49,150 bases of DNA from Magnetospirillum sp. (GTDB taxonomy: Bacteria > Pseudomonadota > Alphaproteobacteria > Rhodospirillales > Magnetospirillaceae): NCBI GenBank assembly GCA_016212565.1, contig JACRFY010000125.1:1-49150 (forward strand), read 5' to 3'. The stretch's first letter is position 1, and each line of letters begins with the position of its first letter. Below, piece after piece: positions 46,697-49,150 of this stretch. Below the pieces are notes generated by a model. That model ran no database searches, was not told where the DNA came from, and saw only the letters and a program-made list of their open reading frames with translations. Position numbers and translations under genes: made by a program.

Positions 46697-48634
46697 ATGC
46701 AGCAGGACGCGGTGTCCAGTGTGACCTATCGCCGGTATCGGGATGGCGATACCGAGCATCCCGATTGGCGCGAGCACGTTTTCGAAGCCGATGGGTTCTC
46801 TTACAAGTGCCCCACCTATGTCCTGCGCACGCCGCCGTGCCAGGGAGCCTGCCCGTCGGGCCACGACATCCGTGGATGGATGAACGTGATCCGCGGCGTG
46901 GAAAAGCCCCCGGCCGGCATGAGCTGGCAGGAATACGTCTTCCGCCGCATGGTCGACGCCAACCCGTTCCCGGCGATCATGGGCCGCGTGTGCCCGGCGC
47001 CGTGCCAGAAGGGCTGCAATCGCAATCATCTCGACGAGTTCGTCGGCATCAACTCGATCGAGCAGTATGTCGGCGACTGGGCCTTGGCCCATGGCATGAC
47101 CTTCCCCAAGCCGGACCATGAGACCGGCAAGAAGGTGGCCCTGATCGGCGGCGGCCCCGCCAGCCTGTCGGCGGCCTATCAGCTGCGCCGCAAGGGCCAT
47201 TCGGTCACCATCTTCGAAGAGCACGAGCTCCTCGGCGGCATGGTCCGCTACGGCATCCCCGGCTACCGCACCCCGCGCGACGTGCTCGACGGCGAAATCG
47301 CCCGCATCCTGGGCATGGGCGTCGAGGCCCGCTGCAACACCAAGGTCGGCCGCGACATCACCCTGGCCCAGATTCAGGCCGAGTTCGATGCCGTGTTCCT
47401 GGGCATGGGTGCCCAGGCCGGTCAGCCGCTCGACGTCCCCGGCGCCAAGGGGGCGCCCAACTGCATCACCGGCGTCCAGTTCCTCGGCGCCTTCAACGAC
47501 GGACGCCTGCGTCACCTCACCGGCCGCGTGCTGGTGATCGGCGGCGGCGACACCGCCATGGACGTGGCCGCGGTGGCCAAGCGTCTGGGCACCGTCGAGG
47601 ACGCCCCGCCCCCGGAAGAGGCGATCTTCAACCAGACCACCAAGGACGTCGCCACCGTGGCCAGCCGCGAGGGCGGCGACGTGGCGATCGTCTATCGCCG
47701 GCCGATCTCCAAGGCCCCGGCGACCAAGCACGAGATCGAGGCGGTGCTCAAGGAAGGCGTCGCCTTCATCGAGAACCGCATCCCGGTCGAGGTGATGCTG
47801 GGCGCCGACGGCCGCGCCTGCGGCCTCAAGGTCGCCACCGTCGACTGGAGCTCGGGCAAGATGGTCACCGTCGCGGGCTCGGAAGAGATCCTCGCCTGCG
47901 ACCTGATCGTTGCCGCCACCGGCCAGTGGGGCGACATCACCGGCCTCGAGGTCTACGACAACGGCAAGGGGGCGCTGACCATCACCCGCACCAGCCAGGT
48001 CTCCGGCCATCCGACCGCCTTCGCCGGCGGCGACGTCATCAAGCCGTTCCTGCTCACCACCGCGGTGGGCAACGGCTGGGTGGCCGCCGAGGGCATCGAC
48101 GCGGTGCTGCGCGGCGATACCCCGAAGGTGCGGCCGAAGACCGACGGCCATCACTTCGACATGCTGGCCAAGCTGGACGAGGCCGGCCTGTCGCCGGTCG
48201 CCTATGGGTCGGAACCGACCCGCGGCACCGACACGGCTCCCTTCGCCGTGCACAACTTCGACGACCGCTCGCAGGGTTCGGTGGTCGCCGGGGACGAGTT
48301 GTATCTCGGCCACTTCCCGCCGGTGTCCCGCAATGTCCGCGAGGAGCGCGAGATCACCGCCGAGAACGTCCTCGACAACTACGAGGAACGCTTCGCCGGT
48401 TTGGGCGAGCATTCGGTCATCGCCGAAGCCAAGCGTTGCATGTCCTGCGGCCAGTGCTTCGAGTGCGACAACTGCGTCATCTACTGCCCGCAGGCGGCGG
48501 TGACGCGGCTGCCGAAGAAGGAACGGACCGTCGGCCGCTACGTGACCACCGACTATCACAAGTGCGTCGGTTGCCACATCTGCCGCGACGTTTGCCCCAC
48601 TGGCTACATCCAGATGGGGTTGGGTGAGGGCTGA
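46697..48634 (+). CDS. NfnB/GltD/DsrL-like NAD(P)H:acceptor flavoprotein with C-terminal ferredoxin domain
   Basis: A 645-aa iron-sulfur flavoprotein. The N-terminal part has the Cys-rich cluster region (PPCQGACPSGHDIRGW and CPAPCQKGCNR), then the FAD motif ALIGGGPASLSAAYQLRRKGH, the NAD(P)H motif LVIGGGDTAMDVAAVAKRLG and a closing AFAGGDVIKPFLLTTAVGNG, as in GltD/NfnB. A further C-terminal domain has two 4Fe-4S motifs, CMSCGQCFECDNCVIYCP and CVGCHICRDVCPTG. This layout resembles DsrL and other ferredoxin-linked transhydrogenase-type enzymes rather than plain GltD (about 470 aa). The ATG at 46697 has GGAGGA 7 nt upstream. An NfnA-like gene follows. Confidence 0.9.
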   Translation: MQQDAVSSVTYRRYRDGDTEHPDWREHVFEADGFSYKCPTYVLRTPPCQGACPSGHDIRGWMNVIRGVEKPPAGMSWQEYVFRRMVDANPFPAIMGRVCPAPCQKGCNRNHLDEFVGINSIEQYVGDWALAHGMTFPKPDHETGKKVALIGGGPASLSAAYQLRRKGHSVTIFEEHELLGGMVRYGIPGYRTPRDVLDGEIARILGMGVEARCNTKVGRDITLAQIQAEFDAVFLGMGAQAGQPLDVPGAKGAPNCITGVQFLGAFNDGRLRHLTGRVLVIGGGDTAMDVAAVAKRLGTVEDAPPPEEAIFNQTTKDVATVASREGGDVAIVYRRPISKAPATKHEIEAVLKEGVAFIENRIPVEVMLGADGRACGLKVATVDWSSGKMVTVAGSEEILACDLIVAATGQWGDITGLEVYDNGKGALTITRTSQVSGHPTAFAGGDVIKPFLLTTAVGNGWVAAEGIDAVLRGDTPKVRPKTDGHHFDMLAKLDEAGLSPVAYGSEPTRGTDTAPFAVHNFDDRSQGSVVAGDELYLGHFPPVSRNVREEREITAENVLDNYEERFAGLGEHSVIAEAKRCMSCGQCFECDNCVIYCPQAAVTRLPKKERTVGRYVTTDYHKCVGCHICRDVCPTGYIQMGLGEG

Positions 48635-48653
48635 GGGCCCTGCCGTTGAACCT

Positions 48654-48681
48654 GGCGCCGGAGAGGAAACGATCCGGCGCC
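48654..48681 (+). promoter_or_regulatory. Intergenic stem-loop between the two flavoprotein genes
   Basis: GGCGCCGGA and TCCGGCGCC form a perfect 9-bp stem with a 10-nt loop in the 91-bp gap between the NfnB-like and NfnA-like genes. No T-run follows, so it may tune mRNA stability or expression ratio rather than stop transcription. Confidence 0.5.
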
Positions 48682-48725
48682 GTAACTTCGTTGCGTGACG
48701 GGATCCGGGGGGATCGGGAGCACAC

Positions 48726-49150
48726 ATGTATCAAATCGTCCGCTGCGAACAATTTTCAGACGTCACCTTCCTGTGGGAGGTTCTGGCCCCCGACGTCGCC
48801 AAGTCGGCCCAGCCCGGCCACTTCGTCATGCTGCGCCTCTACGAAGGCGGCGAGCGCATTCCCCTGACCGTGGCCGATTACGACCGCGACAAGGGCACCA
48901 TCACCATGGTCATCCAGGCGCTGGGCAAGACCACGCGCGAGATGCTCTGCGACTACCGCGAGGGCGACACCTTCGACGATTTCGTCGGGCCGCTGGGCCT
49001 GCCGCAGCACGTCGAAAAGGTCGGCCACGTGGTGTTCGTCGGCGGCGGCCTCGGCGTGGCGCCGATCTTCCCCCAGTTGCGCGCCTTCAAGGAGGCCGGC
49101 AACCGCTGCACCAGCATCATGGGCTTCCGCAACAAGGACCTGGTGTTCTG
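48726..49150 (+). CDS. NfnA/SudB-like ferredoxin-NADP reductase subunit, 5' part
   Basis: The gene runs off the window; 141 codons are visible. The N-terminal FAD-binding barrel shows QPGHFVMLRLYEGGERIPLTVADYDRDKGTIT, followed by GVAPIFPQLRAFKEAGN (the start of the NAD-binding half). This is the sulfide/dihydroorotate dehydrogenase-like FAD/NAD-binding family to which NfnA belongs; the missing end should contain the Cys motif for a 2Fe-2S cluster. GGGAG lies 6 nt before the ATG. Together with the preceding gene it may form an NfnAB-type complex linking NADH, NADPH and ferredoxin. Confidence 0.9.
   Translation, partial: MYQIVRCEQFSDVTFLWEVLAPDVAKSAQPGHFVMLRLYEGGERIPLTVADYDRDKGTITMVIQALGKTTREMLCDYREGDTFDDFVGPLGLPQHVEKVGHVVFVGGGLGVAPIFPQLRAFKEAGNRCTSIMGFRNKDLVF

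Noticed and set aside
46637-48727. 696-aa minus-strand ORF opposite the flavoprotein gene
   Set aside because: Antisense shadow of an intact iron-sulfur flavoprotein.

Overview
The window is about 49 kb of high-GC DNA from an alphaproteobacterium. The dcw gene order, the FtsZ C-terminal peptide (IPAFLRR), a stand-alone NDUFS4-like complex I subunit, a DUF1491 protein and a CheZ of the alphaproteobacterial type point to Rhodospirillales, most likely a Magnetospirillum/Phaeospirillum-type spirillum. That placement is inference from protein resemblance only; no search was run.

Layout. (1) 1-327: the C-terminal end of an EAL c-di-GMP phosphodiesterase. (2) 534-8920, minus strand: nucleotide-sugar genes. 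Phosphomannomutase, phosphoglucomutase, UDP-glucose dehydrogenase and GalU supply Man-1-P, Glc-1-P, UDP-Glc and UDP-GlcA for surface polysaccharide. A secreted beta-propeller, a membrane DnaJ-like protein and a VWA-like protein carrying an eight-residue tandem repeat lie among them. A low-GC, four-helix membrane ORF sits between pgm and manB and reads in frame into manB with no stop. (3) 9019-11039, plus strand: an NDUFS4-like complex I subunit, an unknown protein and an exported zinc metallopeptidase. (4) 11112-29770, minus strand: a complete dcw cluster, mraZ-rsmH-ftsL-ftsI-murE-murF-mraY-murD-ftsW-murG-murC-murB-ddl-ftsQ-ftsA-ftsZ. Most junctions are 4-bp ATGA overlaps. It starts at a promoter carrying three MraZ-type TGGGN repeats and ends at a strong intrinsic terminator.

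(5) 30170-34834: a histidine kinase/response regulator pair, the RNase P RNA gene (minus strand, overlapping the regulator stop codon), a phasin-like protein, and a coupled bacteriohemerythrin-cheZ pair. (6) 34965-36639: an endonuclease/exonuclease/phosphatase-family protein and a pirin, converging with a 20-bp overlap. (7) 36779-42194, plus strand: a tight four-gene operon of periplasmic solute-binding protein, PAS histidine kinase, cyclic-nucleotide-gated K+ channel and DUF1491 protein, closed by a perfect 14-bp hairpin. No ABC permease is present. I consider this the best candidate for an undescribed signalling unit. (8) 42297-46430: a short CDF-type transporter, a ProXp-ala-type editing protein, a 62-aa orphan, a Sel1-repeat protein, two small unknown proteins and a TauD-like dioxygenase. 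(9) 46697-49150, plus strand: an NfnB/GltD/DsrL-like flavoprotein with an extra C-terminal ferredoxin domain, followed by the truncated start of its NfnA/FNR-like partner.

At least five intergenic palindromic elements are scattered through the window; two of them belong to one family. I saw no tRNA, rRNA, CRISPR array, transposase or phage gene. Most long ORFs in the supplied track are antisense or frame-shifted shadows caused by the high GC content.
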